A DNA stretch of 64,000 nt from Desulfuromonadales bacterium. GTDB lineage: Bacteria; Desulfobacterota; Desulfuromonadia; Desulfuromonadales; BM103. The notes below the pieces were generated by a model. That model did not search any database. It was not told the DNA's origin and saw nothing but the letters and a program-made list of their open reading frames with translations. Shown piece after piece: positions 19,923-30,341 of the stretch (position 1 is its first letter; every line of letters begins with the position of its first letter). Both the position numbers and the translations under genes were made by a program. The stretch is from assembly GCA_014860225.1 (NCBI GenBank), contig JACZKE010000060.1:298475-362474 (forward strand), read 5' to 3'.

Positions 19923-20987
19923 ATGCCAAGTCCTGAGCTTTCCATTATTATCCCCACTCTTAATGAGGCAGACGCTTTGCCATTGTTGCTTGGTGACCTG
20001 TCTCGTCAGCAGGGGATCTTTTTTGAGGTCATTGTCACTGATGGTCGCTCGGTTGATGCAACCTGCCAAATCGCCAATGAGTTTTTTGCCACAGGACAAC
20101 TGTCGGGAACTTGCCACGTTGGCCTGCGTGGGCGCGGGCGGCAATTGAATGCAGGCGTTTCGATGGCAACTTCTGAGTGGTTGCTTTTTTTACATGCTGA
20201 CAGTCGCCTTGGTGACGCGAATCAATTGCGAAGCGCTCTGGATTTTATGCGCATTCACCAACAGCTGGCAGCTTCTGATTCCTCAGCCGGACGTTTCGCT
20301 CTGAGTTTCGATACTCCTGACAGAGATAGCTTCGGTCTGTCTTTTTACGAAACCAAAGCACGACTCGGGCGCCCGGGCTGTATCCATGGTGATCAGGGAG
20401 TATTGCTGACGAAAGCTTTTTTTAATAAAGTCGGTCCTTTCCGGGAAGACCTGCCGGTCATGGAAGACACTTCTTTGGCGGAAGTCATCCGAACTCATGG
20501 CCAATGGCTGCTTCTGCCGGGGGAACTTGTGACTTCTGCCCGGCGTTTTCAGGTGGAAGGACTGAAGTCTCGTCAGATACTCAATGCTTTAATGATGAAC
20601 TTCCTGTCAATCGGCTGGCTGGAGTTCTTTGCCGTAGTTCCGGACCTTTACCGCCAGCAGGACCGAACCCGGTCATTACAGCTAGGGCCTTTCTTTCTTT
20701 TGATAAAAAACCTGTTTGCCGTAATGCCCCTGCGCAGCAGATGGTCTGTCTGGTTGGCAACCGGAGAGTATGTCCGCAGTCAGGCATGGCAGATCGGTTT
20801 GGCCATGGACTGTCGTAATGCCTTTCGTAAGGATTCTGGCCCGCTGCATCAACCCGGTAACTGGTTGCATTGGTTTGATCGCTGGTTTGATCCGTTAACA
20901 AATCATTTTTTAGGACATATTCTGACTGCGTTGCTGGTCAGGTTCTGGTTTGCCTGGCAACTCTGGCGCAGGACCGGGAAAGCGTAA
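19923..20987 (+). CDS. Family 2 glycosyltransferase (rSAM/selenodomain-associated transferase 2 type)
   Basis: This GT2-fold protein (about 354 residues from ATG 19923) has SIIIPTLNEADALP at the N terminus, the variant DG-R-S metal-binding region, GRGRQLNAGV and LFLHADSRL, the pattern of the TIGR04283-type transferases. After about residue 200 it continues with a C-terminal extension ending in a hydrophobic segment (LTALLVRFWFAWQLW), so it may be membrane-attached. No good ribosome site marks the start; in-frame TTG codons exist from 19902. The usual partner transferase is not in the window. The substrate is unknown. Confidence 0.75.
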   Translation: MPSPELSIIIPTLNEADALPLLLGDLSRQQGIFFEVIVTDGRSVDATCQIANEFFATGQLSGTCHVGLRGRGRQLNAGVSMATSEWLLFLHADSRLGDANQLRSALDFMRIHQQLAASDSSAGRFALSFDTPDRDSFGLSFYETKARLGRPGCIHGDQGVLLTKAFFNKVGPFREDLPVMEDTSLAEVIRTHGQWLLLPGELVTSARRFQVEGLKSRQILNALMMNFLSIGWLEFFAVVPDLYRQQDRTRSLQLGPFFLLIKNLFAVMPLRSRWSVWLATGEYVRSQAWQIGLAMDCRNAFRKDSGPLHQPGNWLHWFDRWFDPLTNHFLGHILTALLVRFWFAWQLWRRTGKA

Positions 20988-21045
20988 TCAATACAGAGAA
21001 CAAGAAAATGGGCAGGAAGCACACGTTTCTGCTTGCCAAATCAAG

Positions 21046-21083
21046 GCTTATCATATATCAAGAAAAGCAGATATATGATAAGC
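21046..21083 (+). promoter_or_regulatory. SahR operator candidate (perfect 14-bp inverted repeat)
   Basis: GCTTATCATATATC at 21046-21059 is the exact reverse complement of GATATATGATAAGC at 21070-21083, with a 10-base spacer. It ends 15 bases before the sahR start and includes a TATGAT (21074-21079) that could be the -10 box. An additional half-site GATATATG at 21093-21100 overlaps the start codon. This is the expected place for autoregulation of the sahR-ahcY unit. Confidence 0.8.
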
Positions 21084-21097
21084 ATCGGTCCTGATAT

Positions 21098-22024
21098 ATG
21101 CTGAACCTATTTAAAGCGCTGGCAGACAGCACCCGTATTCGACTCTTGCGTATCCTGCGCCAAGGGGATTTTACCGTTCAGGACCTTATGCAGATCCTTG
21201 ATATGGGACAGTCCAGAATATCCCGGCATTTAAAGCTTTTGTGTGAGGCTGGTCTTTTACGGGTAGAGAAACAGGGGACCTGGCATTACTACAGGTTGTC
21301 TCCGGGAGAGGGTCTGTTCAGCGACGTGTGGCCGTTTATTGAATCGCGACTCGCTTGCATCGAAGGTCAGGAGCATGATTCAATCGGGGTCTTGCAGGTT
21401 ATGGCGGAAAGGCGCAGGCGTAGCCAGGACTTCTTCGATGATCACGCTCGCGATTGGGACCGTATGCATGTTGAGCTTCTGAATCTGCCGGATTATCAGG
21501 AGAGTCTCGTTGCCCTGTTGCCTGCAGGCGGTTTGGTTGTTGAGATAGGTGTTGGTACCGGCAGCCTGCTGCCCTTTCTGGCTCAAAAGTGTGAGCACAC
21601 GGTCGGACTCGACCATTCCCCTTCGATGGTTAACCTGGCCAGAGAAACTGTTGCGAAATACCGGCTCAGGGATAAAGTTGAAGTTCGACTGGCGGAAATG
21701 AACCATTTACCTTTCGCCGGGGGGACGGTGCGTACGGTGGTGATGAACCAGGTCCTGCACCATGCGGAACAGCCCCTGGAGGTTTTCAGAGAAATTGAGC
21801 GCGTCCTCCAGCGGGAAGGTCTGCTGGTTATGGCCGACCTGACCCGCCATGAATATGATTGGACCCGGGATCGTCTGGCTGATCAATGGCTTGGCTTTAA
21901 ACAACAAGAACTTGAGGGCTGGCTTGCTGAAGTCGGCCTGAAGATGACCTCATATCAGGAACTCGGAAATTCTGCCGGTCAACAGAAAGTGTTGCTGTTG
22001 ACCGCTGGTGTCAAACATTCATAA
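21098..22024 (+). CDS. sahR: ArsR-family regulator fused to a SAM-methyltransferase-like domain (SahR)
   Basis: The 308-residue protein joins an ArsR winged helix (residues 1-85, recognition region [14 protein letters not shown]) to a class I methyltransferase-like domain with motif [16 protein letters not shown] at 147-161 and MNQVLHHAE. This architecture next to ahcY matches SahR, the S-adenosylhomocysteine-responsive repressor of the methyl cycle known from Proteobacteria. The methyltransferase-like domain probably senses SAH and may no longer be catalytic. It lies 26 bases before ahcY and behind a perfect inverted repeat. No ribosome site is evident at the ATG. Confidence 0.88.
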   Translation: MLNLFKALADSTRIRLLRILRQGDFTVQDLMQILDMGQSRISRHLKLLCEAGLLRVEKQGTWHYYRLSPGEGLFSDVWPFIESRLACIEGQEHDSIGVLQVMAERRRRSQDFFDDHARDWDRMHVELLNLPDYQESLVALLPAGGLVVEIGVGTGSLLPFLAQKCEHTVGLDHSPSMVNLARETVAKYRLRDKVEVRLAEMNHLPFAGGTVRTVVMNQVLHHAEQPLEVFREIERVLQREGLLVMADLTRHEYDWTRDRLADQWLGFKQQELEGWLAEVGLKMTSYQELGNSAGQQKVLLLTAGVKHS

Positions 22025-22050
22025 CCAAATACCAATGGAGGACTTGTAAG

Positions 22051-23508
22051 ATGACAGACAAGCAAGATTTTAAAGTAATGGACCTTTCCCTGGCTGCCTG
22101 GGGACGCAAGGAAATTGACCTGGCAGAAGTTGAAATGCCCGGGTTGATGGCACTGCGCGACGAATACGGCAGTCAGAAGCCGCTTCAAGGCGCCCGGATC
22201 ACGGGTTCCCTCCATATGACGATTCAAACTGCCGTGCTCATTGAAACCTTGCTCGATCTCGGTGCACAGGTGCGTTGGGCCTCCTGTAACATCTTCTCGA
22301 CCCAGGACCAGGCCGCTGCAGCCGTTGCTGTCGGCCGTGACGGGACTCCCGAAAACCCCAAGGGTGTTCCGGTGTTTGCCTGGAAAGGTGAGACGCTTGA
22401 AGAGTATTGGTGGTGTACCGAAAAGGCTTTGCACTGGCCGAACGGTGAGATGCCGAACATGATTCTCGATGATGGTGGTGATGCGACCATGATGGTGCTT
22501 TATGGAGCCGAATGGCAGGCGCAAGGGATTCCGGACTATACGCATGACGATCCGGAGGACTGGATCGAGATGATCAAGTGTTTGCAAGCGTCAATCGATA
22601 GCAAAACCATCGATTGGGGTGCTGTTTGCAGTTCGATCAAGGGTGTCACCGAAGAGACCACAACCGGGGTGCATCGACTCTATACCTTGCAGAAAGAAGG
22701 TAAGTTGCCCTTCACGGCGATGAACGTTAACGACTCGGTAACCAAGAGCAAATTCGACAATGTTTATGGCTGTCGCCACAGCCTGGTCGACGGCATCATG
22801 CGGGCGACTGATGTCATGCTCTCCGGTAAGGTTGCCGTGGTCTGCGGATACGGTGACGTCGGCAAGGGCTGCTGCCAGTCGCTGCGTGGCCAGGGAGCAC
22901 GGGTGATTGTGGCGGAGATTGATCCGATCTGTGCTCTGCAGGCCTTGATGGAAGGCTATCAGGTCACGACTCTCGAGGATGTGGTGGCCACCGCCGATAT
23001 CTTTGTGACCACCACTGGCAATAAGGATGTGATTCGCGTTGAGCATATGGCTCAGATGAAACACAACGCTATTGTCGGCAATATCGGCCATTTTGATAAT
23101 GAGATCGAGATGGCTGCCCTGGCGAAGGTGCCCGGAATCGAAAAGATCAACATCAAAAATCCCCGCGAGCACGGCAACCAGGTGGATCAGTGGGTCTTCT
23201 CAGATGGTCATGCGGTTATTATCCTGGCCGAAGGACGACTGCTCAATCTCGGCTGCGCCACCGGCCATCCCTCTTTCGTGATGTCGAACAGTTTCACCAA
23301 CCAGGTGATGGCACAGATCGAACTCTTCACACATACAGACAACTTCGAGAACAAAGTCTACGTGCTGCCGAAGAGCCTTGATGAGAAGGTGGCTCGCTTG
23401 CACTTGGGCAAGCTTGGTGCAAAATTGACGATACTTAGCGCAGAGCAGGCTGATTACATCGGTGTGCCGGTGGAGGGGCCCTATAAACCTGACTCTTATC
23501 GCTATTAA
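22051..23508 (+). CDS. ahcY: Adenosylhomocysteinase
   Basis: AhcY splits S-adenosylhomocysteine into adenosine and homocysteine, relieving inhibition of methyltransferases. The 485-residue protein has the NAD-binding [28 protein letters not shown], and [13 protein letters not shown] around the catalytic Lys/Asp, and ends in PYKPDSYRY as usual. ATGGAGG lies about 11 bases before the ATG. It is translated from the sahR message, so SAH would induce its own removal. Confidence 0.98.
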   Translation: MTDKQDFKVMDLSLAAWGRKEIDLAEVEMPGLMALRDEYGSQKPLQGARITGSLHMTIQTAVLIETLLDLGAQVRWASCNIFSTQDQAAAAVAVGRDGTPENPKGVPVFAWKGETLEEYWWCTEKALHWPNGEMPNMILDDGGDATMMVLYGAEWQAQGIPDYTHDDPEDWIEMIKCLQASIDSKTIDWGAVCSSIKGVTEETTTGVHRLYTLQKEGKLPFTAMNVNDSVTKSKFDNVYGCRHSLVDGIMRATDVMLSGKVAVVCGYGDVGKGCCQSLRGQGARVIVAEIDPICALQALMEGYQVTTLEDVVATADIFVTTTGNKDVIRVEHMAQMKHNAIVGNIGHFDNEIEMAALAKVPGIEKINIKNPREHGNQVDQWVFSDGHAVIILAEGRLLNLGCATGHPSFVMSNSFTNQVMAQIELFTHTDNFENKVYVLPKSLDEKVARLHLGKLGAKLTILSAEQADYIGVPVEGPYKPDSYRY

Positions 23509-23528
23509 AACTCAGCTGATACGTTAAC

Positions 23529-23566
23529 GGAAAAAGGGGGCCAGAATTAACTGGCTCCCTTTTTCC
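23529..23566. terminator. Bidirectional terminator between ahcY and lptG
   Basis: A 16-base arm (23529-23544, GGAAAAAGGGGGCCAG) pairs with 23551-23566 (CTGGCTCCCTTTTTCC) around a 6-base loop. Both strands end in T-rich runs, and the genes on either side converge here. Confidence 0.9.
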
Positions 23567-23585
23567 ATCGTGGGAAGGATCTTTG

Positions 23586-24671
23586 TCAGGCCTGGACTCT
23601 TAAGAAGAACCATGTACCGAGCAGGGCCATCAGGATGTTCGCCGCCCAGGCTGCAATCGCTGGCGGCAGCACAGCGATGGTGCCAAAAACCGCAAACACA
23701 GCGTAAAGGATAAAATAGACGACAAAGATAATCAGGCTGATGACAATACCGAGAGAGAAACTGGCATTGCGGCCGCGTTGCAACGCAAAGGGAATACCGA
23801 CCAGGACCATGATGACAGGGACTACAGCCCGGGCAAATCGCATGTGTGCTTCCACCTGGTATGCTTTTGGGTCATACCCCTCTTTTTTCAGCTTTTCCGT
23901 AAAAGAAAGCAGATCGTCGATAGTCATGTCCTCCGGTCGTTCCCACAGTCGCAGCATCTCGGATGGTCGCCGCTTGAGATCGATCAGCAGTTCCGATTGC
24001 CGATCAAAAGACGCAAGAGCCCTGGTCTCAGGGATAAAGCTCCAGGTCACAGCATCTTTAAGCTGCCATTGATTATTATTCACGTGCTCTGCTTTTTCCG
24101 CCTGGACACGTTTGACCGGCATGAATTTGTCGTTGAATTCTACAATTGTAATACCAAGGACGATCCCTCTCGCAGGGAAAGCGTGGTTGATGCTGATAAT
24201 GCTGTTGCCTTCGCGGAAATAGAGGTCTTCGCTGGAGACTTCCTGAGAGGCCTTCCCCTTGATTTCGGTGCGTTTGATATAATTCGATTCGCGGGACGAC
24301 CAGGGAACCAGCCAGAGGTTTGCAATAATGAGAAATAAAACAAGAATCAGGCTGCCTAGAAAGAGGGAACGGCTGAGCCGGCTGAAGCTGATGCCGCCAC
24401 AGAGCATGGCGGTCAACTGATTAGATCGGGAAAAAGCACCGATAGTTGTAAACGTTGCAAGTAGTACAGCCATCGGCAAAGTGTTGGCGATGATGACCGG
24501 TAAATGGTACACAGGGTAGAGAAGATAGTATCTCAGCTCGGCCTGATGTTCTATAAAGTCGTCGACGTTCTCCAGGAATTCAACCAGACTATAGAGTGAG
24601 ACCAGAACCAGCAGAACCAGAGCAAGATTCCTGGAAAAAGCGTTTAGGATATAGCGATCAAGAGTCGACAT
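23586..24671 (-). CDS. lptG: LPS export ABC transporter permease LptG
   Basis: LptG is one of the two membrane permeases of the LptB2FG LPS extractor. The 361-residue protein has three N-terminal helices, a large periplasmic beta-jellyroll domain (about residues 130-270) and three C-terminal helices, with the MSTLDRYIL start typical of the family. The ATG at 24671 lies inside the end of lptF with a 14-base overlap. A much longer upstream reading is an artefact of that overlap. Confidence 0.93.
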   Translation of the reverse strand: MSTLDRYILNAFSRNLALVLLVLVSLYSLVEFLENVDDFIEHQAELRYYLLYPVYHLPVIIANTLPMAVLLATFTTIGAFSRSNQLTAMLCGGISFSRLSRSLFLGSLILVLFLIIANLWLVPWSSRESNYIKRTEIKGKASQEVSSEDLYFREGNSIISINHAFPARGIVLGITIVEFNDKFMPVKRVQAEKAEHVNNNQWQLKDAVTWSFIPETRALASFDRQSELLIDLKRRPSEMLRLWERPEDMTIDDLLSFTEKLKKEGYDPKAYQVEAHMRFARAVVPVIMVLVGIPFALQRGRNASFSLGIVISLIIFVVYFILYAVFAVFGTIAVLPPAIAAWAANILMALLGTWFFLRVQA

Positions 24672-25839
24672 GCTTGCGAGCCCGTTTCTGCAGAATAAGC
24701 AATGTCTGGTCAAGCCAGAAGACCAGGAGGTTCGGTTGCTCCAGAGACGCCTGGCGGAAGAAAAAAATCCCGGCACCTCCAAGCAGCAGATGAGCTGTCC
24801 AGAAGGTCAGCCATGGAGGTGCAGCTGCATCCTTGGTCAGAGTGAGGGCCAGCGACAGCATGAAATAGTAGCCAAGGAAAATAATCAGGCCCATGACAAA
24901 GCCGCCACTGCGACCGGAACGGTGTGATTGCATGCTGAATGGCAGCCCGAATAGAACAAAAAGCAAAGGTGCCAGCGGTGAAGTTAGCCTCAAATGGAGT
25001 TCGGCCTGCAGATCCTGGACCTTTGATGGCTCCACTTCGCGTGAGATGTTGCTCCAGAGTTTGCCGATGGGCAGTTCTTTTGGTTTGAAGTCTTTTTGCT
25101 CTTCCGCACTGTCCATTGGTGATATTTCAGGCTGAACATCATAGCTGCTGAAGTGGATCAACTGGTAGTTGTCGGCAGAACCGGGTTGCTGACGGTGGAT
25201 GACGCCGTCATGCAGGCGAATCGTTACCGTTTCTGATTTATCGTCGGTAAGGATATTGCCACTGTCGGCAAAGACCCAGGACGTCGATTCCGGCTTCTTC
25301 TCAACGATAAAGAGTCCCTGCATCTGGTCCGTTCGGTCGTCGATTTCATTCGCGTATAGCACCAGGCCATTGAACTGGCTCATGAATACTCGCGGTTGAA
25401 AACCGATGACTGCTTTTTGCCGTACGATTTCAAAGCTCTTGGTTGCAAAAGCACGATAGCCCCAGGGCTTAACCCAGATGTTGGTTGCGCCGGTCAGCAA
25501 GGCAAAGATGAGGGCCAGCGTAAACACAGGAACAGAGATACTCGTCAGGCCGATTCCTGCTGACTTGAGCGCCACAATTTCACTGTCGGCAGACATGCGT
25601 CCCAAACCGATCATGATGCCCATAAGAAAGGCGAGTGGCAGCGATATCGAGAAGAACGTTGGCAGCAGGGTGGTTAGAAGTATCAGGATATCCGATAGAG
25701 AGACCCCTTTGTTGATGATCAGATCGACCAACTTTACGGCCCGCCCCAATACCATGACCGTGGTGAAGATCACGATGCAGAGCAGAGTGGGTGAGAGAAC
25801 TTCCCTGAGGATATAGCGATTGATTTGGCTACCGAACAT
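24658..25839 (-). CDS. lptF: LPS export ABC transporter permease LptF
   Basis: LptF pairs with LptG. The 393-residue protein opens with INRYILREVLSPTLL, has the first three membrane helices in residues 10-125 with LPLAFLMGIMIGLGRMSADSEI as coupling region to LptB, a periplasmic domain and three more helices near residues 290-370. lptF and lptG form a minus-strand operon, separate from lptCAB at 7.8-9.6 kb. Divergent transcription from rpsB leaves about 207 bases for both promoters. Confidence 0.93.
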   Translation of the reverse strand: MFGSQINRYILREVLSPTLLCIVIFTTVMVLGRAVKLVDLIINKGVSLSDILILLTTLLPTFFSISLPLAFLMGIMIGLGRMSADSEIVALKSAGIGLTSISVPVFTLALIFALLTGATNIWVKPWGYRAFATKSFEIVRQKAVIGFQPRVFMSQFNGLVLYANEIDDRTDQMQGLFIVEKKPESTSWVFADSGNILTDDKSETVTIRLHDGVIHRQQPGSADNYQLIHFSSYDVQPEISPMDSAEEQKDFKPKELPIGKLWSNISREVEPSKVQDLQAELHLRLTSPLAPLLFVLFGLPFSMQSHRSGRSGGFVMGLIIFLGYYFMLSLALTLTKDAAAPPWLTFWTAHLLLGGAGIFFFRQASLEQPNLLVFWLDQTLLILQKRARKHVDS

Positions 25840-25972
25840 AATCCGGCATAATAGTACAGTCAGAGATGGCTTGTAAACGTTGTTCGTAGCGAAAAAGCCC
25901 TTGCGTTGAGCATGCTCGCATGTTATATGGATGAGCTGTTTAATTCACACGCTTTCTGACCCGGACCGGGTG

Positions 25973-25989
25973 CCTGACATGGTGTCAGG
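25973..25989 (+). promoter_or_regulatory. Hairpin in the rpsB leader
   Basis: CCTGACA at 25973-25979 pairs exactly with TGTCAGG at 25983-25989 around a three-base loop; an odd palindrome ACCCGG-A-CCGGGT lies directly before it. No T tract follows, so a ribosomal protein S2 feedback element is possible. This is inference from position. Confidence 0.35.
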
Positions 25990-26046
25990 TCGGTTGCAGG
26001 GAATGACGGAAGCGGCGGCAAAACCTAACAAACAAGGAGTTCGTAG

Positions 26047-26928
26047 ATGTCTCAGATCACCATGAAGCAGTTGTTGGAGGCCGGCGTTCATTTCGGCCAC
26101 CAGACCCGTCGTTGGAATCCCAAAATGAAGCCTTATATTTTCGGAGCTCGCAACGGTATCTACATTATTGACCTGCAGAAAACTGTACGTTATTTCAGAA
26201 CCGCCTACAGCTTTATCCGCGACGTCACTCAGAATGGCGACAAAATCCTTTTCGTGGGGACAAAGAAACAGGCTCAGGATTCCATTATGGAAGAAGCCAT
26301 CCGGGCAGACCAGTACTATGTCAACAACCGTTGGCTGGGTGGTATGCTCACAAACTTTTCCACGATCAAACGGAGTATCGATCGCCTCAAGAAGATTGAG
26401 GTTATGTCCGAAGATGGCACTTACGACCTGCTGCTCAAAAAGGAAGTTCTGCAACTTGATCGTGAAAAGGCCAAGCTTGAGAAAAGCCTTGGTGGTATCA
26501 AAAATATGACCCGTCTGCCGGCAGCTGTCTTCATTGTTGATCCGAACAAGGAAGAAATCGCTGTCAAGGAAGCCCGCAAATTAGGGATCCCGGTGGTCGC
26601 TGTTGTTGATACCAACTGTGACCCTGAAGGCATTGATTATATCATCCCCGGCAATGACGATGCGATTCGTGCCCTTCGCCTGTTTTCATCGAAGATGGCA
26701 GAAGCCTGTCTTGAAGGCGCTGCTGCCCGTCAGGAAAAACTGCGCAACGACGCCGAAGGCGCCGATCAGGAAGAGCCGGTTGAACAGGCCAAGCCAATTA
26801 TTGAAGAAGGACCGCAGCCGATTATTGTCGAGAAGACTAGCGCTGCTACTGTCGAGCCTCCTGCCGAATCTTCTGCAGGGGCCCCCGTAGAAACTCCTGT
26901 AGAGACGGATGCTCCGGCAAAGGCTTAA
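26047..26928 (+). CDS. rpsB: 30S ribosomal protein S2
   Basis: S2 is a late-binding protein of the small ribosomal subunit. The N-terminal 230 residues are standard, with [22 protein letters not shown] and FVGTKKQAQ. The total of 293 residues is longer than the E. coli protein because of a C-terminal low-complexity tail of about 60 residues rich in Glu, Ala and Pro. AAGGAG precedes the ATG. It is followed by a terminator and then tsf, the usual rpsB-tsf pair. Confidence 0.97.
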   Translation: MSQITMKQLLEAGVHFGHQTRRWNPKMKPYIFGARNGIYIIDLQKTVRYFRTAYSFIRDVTQNGDKILFVGTKKQAQDSIMEEAIRADQYYVNNRWLGGMLTNFSTIKRSIDRLKKIEVMSEDGTYDLLLKKEVLQLDREKAKLEKSLGGIKNMTRLPAAVFIVDPNKEEIAVKEARKLGIPVVAVVDTNCDPEGIDYIIPGNDDAIRALRLFSSKMAEACLEGAAARQEKLRNDAEGADQEEPVEQAKPIIEEGPQPIIVEKTSAATVEPPAESSAGAPVETPVETDAPAKA

Positions 26929-26952
26929 CCCCTAAATATTTATTGATAAGCT

Positions 26953-26982
26953 AAAGGCGGTCTGCATTGCAGCCGCCTTTTT
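26953..26982 (+). terminator. Terminator or attenuator between rpsB and tsf
   Basis: AAAGGCGG at 26953-26960 pairs with CCGCCTTT after an inner CTGCA/TGCAG stem, and a T tract follows. It would reduce tsf expression relative to rpsB. Confidence 0.8.
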
Positions 26983-27038
26983 ATCAGACAATTAAGCAAC
27001 TCAATACGGAATAATAGTAAGCCAGAGGAGGTTTTACC

Positions 27039-27953
27039 GTGACAACGATTACAGCAAAGATGGTAGGTGACCTGCGCGCCAAAACCGGTGCCGGGATGAT
27101 GGATTGCAAAAAAGCCCTGAGTGAGGCTGAAGGTGATATGGAGCAGGCGATCGACCTGCTGCGGAAGAAAGGTCTTTCCGCTGCTGCCAAAAAGTCTGGT
27201 CGGGTAGCGGCGGAAGGCATGATTGCCGCTGCCGGTAATGACAAAAGCGGTGCTCTGGTGGAAGTCAATTCGGAGACAGACTTTGTTGCCAAGAATGATC
27301 TGTTCCAGGCGTTCGTTAACGGTGTCGCCGATGTGGTACTCAACCAGAATCCTGCAGATGTTGAAGCATTGAAAGCTCTCGATTTCCCGGGAAGCGGTCG
27401 TAACGTAGCTGATGAACTGTCCCATCAGATTGCGACGATCGGTGAGAACATGAACGTGCGCCGTTTTGCACGCCTGGAAAGCAGCTCGGGTGTTACGGCT
27501 TCTTATATTCACGGTGCAGGCAAGATCGGCGTGCTGGTTCAACTGGATTCCGACAAGCATGCTGATCCCAGAGTCAGCGAAACCGCACGCCTGCTGGCCA
27601 TGCATGTCGCCGCCGCCAACCCTCAATACCTGAATCGCAAGGATGTCCCTGCCGAAGTTGTGGAACGCGAGAAAGACATCATGCGCGCCAAGGCTCTTGA
27701 GAGCGGCAAGCCTGAAAATATCGTTGACAAGATCATCGAAGGACAGGTCAATAAGTTTTTTGGTGAAACCTGTCTTCTTGAGCAGGTCTATGTGATTGAT
27801 ACTGATCAGAAGGTTGGTAAAGTTGTAGAGTCCCTGGCCAAAGAAATCGGCGGCGAGGTCACTCTTTCTGCTTATGTGCGCTTCCAGCTTGGCGAAGGAA
27901 TCGAAAAGAAGGAAGATGATTTTGCCGCAGAAGTCGCCTCGATGACCAAGTAA
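27039..27953 (+). CDS. tsf: Elongation factor Ts
   Basis: EF-Ts exchanges GDP for GTP on EF-Tu. The 304-residue protein has the N-terminal UBA-like domain, TGAGMMDCKKALSEAEGDM, then ETDFVAKND and two dimerisation subdomains, so it is the long enteric-type form. Translation starts at GTG 27039, with AGAGGAGG about 9 bases upstream. It sits between rpsB and pyrH as in most bacteria. Confidence 0.97.
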   Translation: MTTITAKMVGDLRAKTGAGMMDCKKALSEAEGDMEQAIDLLRKKGLSAAAKKSGRVAAEGMIAAAGNDKSGALVEVNSETDFVAKNDLFQAFVNGVADVVLNQNPADVEALKALDFPGSGRNVADELSHQIATIGENMNVRRFARLESSSGVTASYIHGAGKIGVLVQLDSDKHADPRVSETARLLAMHVAAANPQYLNRKDVPAEVVEREKDIMRAKALESGKPENIVDKIIEGQVNKFFGETCLLEQVYVIDTDQKVGKVVESLAKEIGGEVTLSAYVRFQLGEGIEKKEDDFAAEVASMTK

Positions 27954-27958
27954 CCTGA

Positions 27959-28705
<747 letters not shown>

Positions 28706-28709
28706 TGCC

Positions 28710-29267
28710 ATGATTGCTGATGTCAAAGCCAAGACCAGTGCCGGGATGGTTAAAGCCCTGGAATCCTTTAAACGCGACTTGAGCAAAGTCAGGACCGGTC
28801 GCGCCTCTCTTGCTCTGCTCGATGATGTCCGGGTTGATTATTACGGTACACCGACACCGCTTAACCAGGTTGCTGCTCTGGCTGTGCCGGAACCGCGACT
28901 GATCACGATTCAACCTTGGGAGAAGAGTCTGACCGGTGAAATTGAAAAAGCCATTCTTAAGGCAGATCTCGGCTTGAATCCCTCATCCGATGGTCAGCTT
29001 ATTCGTCTGGTGTTCCCGCCTTTGACAGAAGACCGTCGTAGAGATATGGTTAAACAGGTTAAACGCTTGAGTGAAGAAGCCAAAATTGCAGTTCGAAATG
29101 TCCGCCGTGAAGGCAATGATGCCCTGAAAAAGCTTGAGAAGGATAAGGATATCACCGAGGATGAGCTGAAGCGCGGCGAGAAAGAAATCCAGGATTTGAC
29201 CGATGACTATGTTGCGCGTGTTGATAAAGTGATCGCGGAGAAGGAAAAAGATCTGATGGAAATCTGA
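28710..29267 (+). CDS. frr: Ribosome recycling factor
   Basis: RRF splits post-termination ribosomes with EF-G. From ATG 28710 the product has 185 residues, exactly the family norm, with the helical tail-region motifs [18 protein letters not shown] and [17 protein letters not shown] is 9 bases upstream. In-frame codons before 28710 would overlap pyrH and are not needed. Confidence 0.97.
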   Translation: MIADVKAKTSAGMVKALESFKRDLSKVRTGRASLALLDDVRVDYYGTPTPLNQVAALAVPEPRLITIQPWEKSLTGEIEKAILKADLGLNPSSDGQLIRLVFPPLTEDRRRDMVKQVKRLSEEAKIAVRNVRREGNDALKKLEKDKDITEDELKRGEKEIQDLTDDYVARVDKVIAEKEKDLMEI

Positions 29268-29303
29268 TCTCTGCAAGAAAATGTTACGGAGGCTTTTTAA
29301 TTT

Positions 29304-29462
29304 ATGAAGATAACCGAAGAGTGTATTGCCTGCGGGACCTGTGTTGAATCCTGCCCGGTCGGCGCCATTGTTGAATCAGGCGAGATATATACAATCACCG
29401 AAGAGTGTACAGACTGCCGGGCCTGTGTAGATGCCTGCCCGGTCGATGCAATAGTCGATTAA
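29304..29462 (+). CDS. 2[4Fe-4S] ferredoxin
   Basis: This 52-residue protein is a bacterial-type ferredoxin with two complete Cys motifs: C7-C10-C13-C17 (CIACGTCVESCP) and C35-C38-C41-C45 (CTDCRACVDACP). Both halves end in VDAI or VGAI turns as in clostridial ferredoxins, and the loop between is short. GGAGG lies 11 bases before the ATG. It is placed between frr and uppS and has its own terminator. It probably serves as a general low-potential electron carrier; the partner is unknown. A strong candidate electron consumer or donor in the window is not evident. Confidence 0.95.
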   Translation: MKITEECIACGTCVESCPVGAIVESGEIYTITEECTDCRACVDACPVDAIVD

Positions 29463-29466
29463 CACA

Positions 29467-29490
29467 GGGGGGCGCCTTAAAGGCGCCTCT
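29467..29490 (+). terminator. Terminator after the ferredoxin gene
   Basis: GGGGCGCCTT and AAGGCGCCTC form a 10-bp GC-rich stem, followed by TTCTGTT. Confidence 0.75.
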
Positions 29491-29594
29491 TCTGTTAAAG
29501 GACAAGCACTGCAGGTTACGCATCACATGGTTGCCCAATTTGTTTTGTCTATGATATTTTAACCGTTATTCCTCCATCCCGGGACCTCTTGTTT

Positions 29595-30341
29595 ATGCAG
29601 ATACCAACTCACCTTGCAATTATCATGGATGGCAACGGTCGCTGGGCTGAACAGCGTCGTTTGCCACGTATCCTGGGACATCGTAAAGGTGTGGAATCGG
29701 TTCAGAGCATCGTTGATGAATGTATGAAGTTGGGAATTCGTTATCTGACTCTCTATGCATTCAGCTCCGAGAACTGGGGACGCCCTCAAGAAGAAGTCGA
29801 GGCGCTGATGGGGTTGCTCGGCAGCTTTCTGAAAAAGGAGCTGAGCCAGCTTCAGAAGAGGGGCATCCGACTCATGGCCATAGGAGAGTTGGACCGTCTC
29901 CCAGAAACAATCAGCAAGATCCTCAAAGACATCGTAAAAGAAACTGCCGACAACGACCGTATGGTTTTGAACCTGGCGCTCTCTTACGGTTCACGTAACG
30001 AATTGACTCGGGCCATGCAGACTCTCGGTCGCGAGATTGCCAGTGGCAAGTTGCATCCCGATGCGCTCACTGAAGCAGATATCGGAGCCGCACTCGATAC
30101 CCATGCCATCCCTGACCCGGACCTGTTGATCAGGACCAGCGGCGAGATGCGTATCAGTAATTTTCTGCTCTGGCAGATGGCTTATTCGGAGCTTTATTTT
30201 ACAGAAGCGCTCTGGCCGGACTTCTCTCGTGATCAATTGCTGCAGGCGATACAAGAGTACAGCCGTCGCCAGCGACGCTTCGGTCTCACCGGCGCACAAC
30301 TGCGAGATAGTAACATCCGCGACGGGGAGGGCCGTCATTAA
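29595..30341 (+). CDS. uppS: Undecaprenyl diphosphate synthase (cis-prenyltransferase)
   Basis: UppS builds the C55 lipid carrier for peptidoglycan and LPS from isopentenyl and farnesyl diphosphates. The 248-residue protein begins IPTHLAIIMDGNGRWA, with the Mg-binding Asp, then GHRKGVESV, YAFSSENWGRP, and RTSGEMRISNFLLWQ near the C terminus. The ATG at 29595 is chosen over TTG 29589. The TAA stop shares bases with the inferred cdsA start. Confidence 0.96.
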   Translation: MQIPTHLAIIMDGNGRWAEQRRLPRILGHRKGVESVQSIVDECMKLGIRYLTLYAFSSENWGRPQEEVEALMGLLGSFLKKELSQLQKRGIRLMAIGELDRLPETISKILKDIVKETADNDRMVLNLALSYGSRNELTRAMQTLGREIASGKLHPDALTEADIGAALDTHAIPDPDLLIRTSGEMRISNFLLWQMAYSELYFTEALWPDFSRDQLLQAIQEYSRRQRRFGLTGAQLRDSNIRDGEGRH

